NCBI GenBank assembly: GCA_028292305.1
Contig: JAQGMQ010000854.1
Location: forward strand, 1-5,719
Direction: 5' to 3'
DNA from: Rhodoferax sp.
Lineage (GTDB): Bacteria > Pseudomonadota > Gammaproteobacteria > Burkholderiales > Burkholderiaceae_C
Length of the DNA: 5,719 bases
Shown: positions 5,468-5,719 of the stretch, one piece after another
How positions within the stretch are numbered: position 1 is the first letter of the stretch
Layout: the number at the start of each line of letters is the position of its first letter
Made by a program: the position numbers and the translations under genes
Notes under the pieces: generated by a model
Seen by the model: the letters and a program-made list of their open reading frames with translations, nothing else
What the model was told of the DNA's origin: nothing
Databases searched by the model: none

Positions 5468-5719
5468 ATGGCCTACGACACGAAATCCCCGACCCAGGTT
5501 GCCGACGAGGCCCAACAAACCGGCCGCGATGCCGCGCAGGCCGCGCGCGGCGTGGCGGACGATGCCAAGTCGATCGGCGCCAGCACCGTCCAGGCGCTGC
5601 GGCCCAGCATCGACGACGCCAAGGCACTCGGCGCGGAAGCCGTCGACACCGCCAAGGGCCTGGCCAGCGACGCCAAGGACATTGCCGGTGACGCCGTCAA
5701 CACCACCCGCGACTACGCC
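5468..5719 (+). CDS. Ala/Asp/Lys-rich helical protein, phasin/LEA-like (partial, 3' end outside window)
   Basis: The first 84 codons of an open frame that leaves the window. It starts at ATG 5468, with AAGGA (5457-5461) at a 6-nt spacing. The peptide begins MAYDTKSPTQVADEAQQTGR. It has no signal peptide or membrane segment in the visible part and is dominated by Ala, Asp, Lys and Gly with almost no aromatic residues. Related blocks recur: DDAKSIGA (31-38), DDAKALGA (49-56), DTAKGLAS (60-67) and SDAKDIAG (67-74). The offsets of 18, 11 and 7 residues all keep the blocks on one face of an alpha-helix, as in amphipathic coiled-coil, LEA-type or phasin-type proteins. Such proteins coat granules, bind membranes or protect against stress. 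I do not recognise a specific family from this fragment. It is transcribed in the same direction as lysR but is separated by 164 bp, so it is probably an independent gene. Confidence 0.7.
   Translation, partial: MAYDTKSPTQVADEAQQTGRDAAQAARGVADDAKSIGASTVQALRPSIDDAKALGAEAVDTAKGLASDAKDIAGDAVNTTRDYA

Overview
The window is GC-rich DNA with strong third-position GC bias. Its gene content is a LysR regulator diverging from an operon with two Bug/TctC periplasmic binding proteins and CoA-linked catabolic enzymes. This combination points to a betaproteobacterium of the order Burkholderiales (Comamonadaceae or Alcaligenaceae type). That placement is inferred from gene content and composition, not from a database match.

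Layout: positions 4134 down to 1 hold one tightly packed minus-strand operon. In transcription order it contains a Bug-family binding protein (4134-3112), a second Bug-family binding protein (3102-2089), an Asp/Glu/hydantoin-racemase-fold protein (2064-1258), an HMG-CoA-lyase-like enzyme (1225-221), and the first 68 codons of a MaoC/FAS1-like acyl-CoA hydratase (206 to beyond position 1). The gaps between these genes are only 9-32 nt. A 281-bp divergent intergenic region (4135-4415) separates the operon from a plus-strand LysR-type regulator (4416-5303). This region has an AT-rich core with a 10-bp-phased direct repeat that could be an operator. After a 164-bp spacer with a possible weak terminator, a separate plus-strand gene begins at 5468 and runs off the window. 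It encodes an Ala/Asp/Lys-rich, probably all-helical protein resembling phasin/LEA-type proteins.

How the genes may work together (inference): the binding proteins capture a carboxylate in the periplasm. The MaoC-type protein would hydrate an unsaturated acyl-CoA to a 3-hydroxy-acyl-CoA, and the HMG-CoA-lyase-like aldolase would cleave it. The LysR protein would switch the operon on in response to a pathway metabolite. No CoA ligase/transferase and no TctA/TctB membrane subunits are visible. The most interesting points are the racemase-fold protein lacking both expected catalytic cysteines, the lyase with an Asp-to-Glu change at a metal ligand and a longer active-site loop, and a 9-bp tandem repeat that extends the lyase C-terminus. 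I see no CRISPR array, mobile element, rRNA or tRNA. Overall this looks like a catabolic accessory operon of a familiar style with unassigned substrate, rather than a clearly new class of system.
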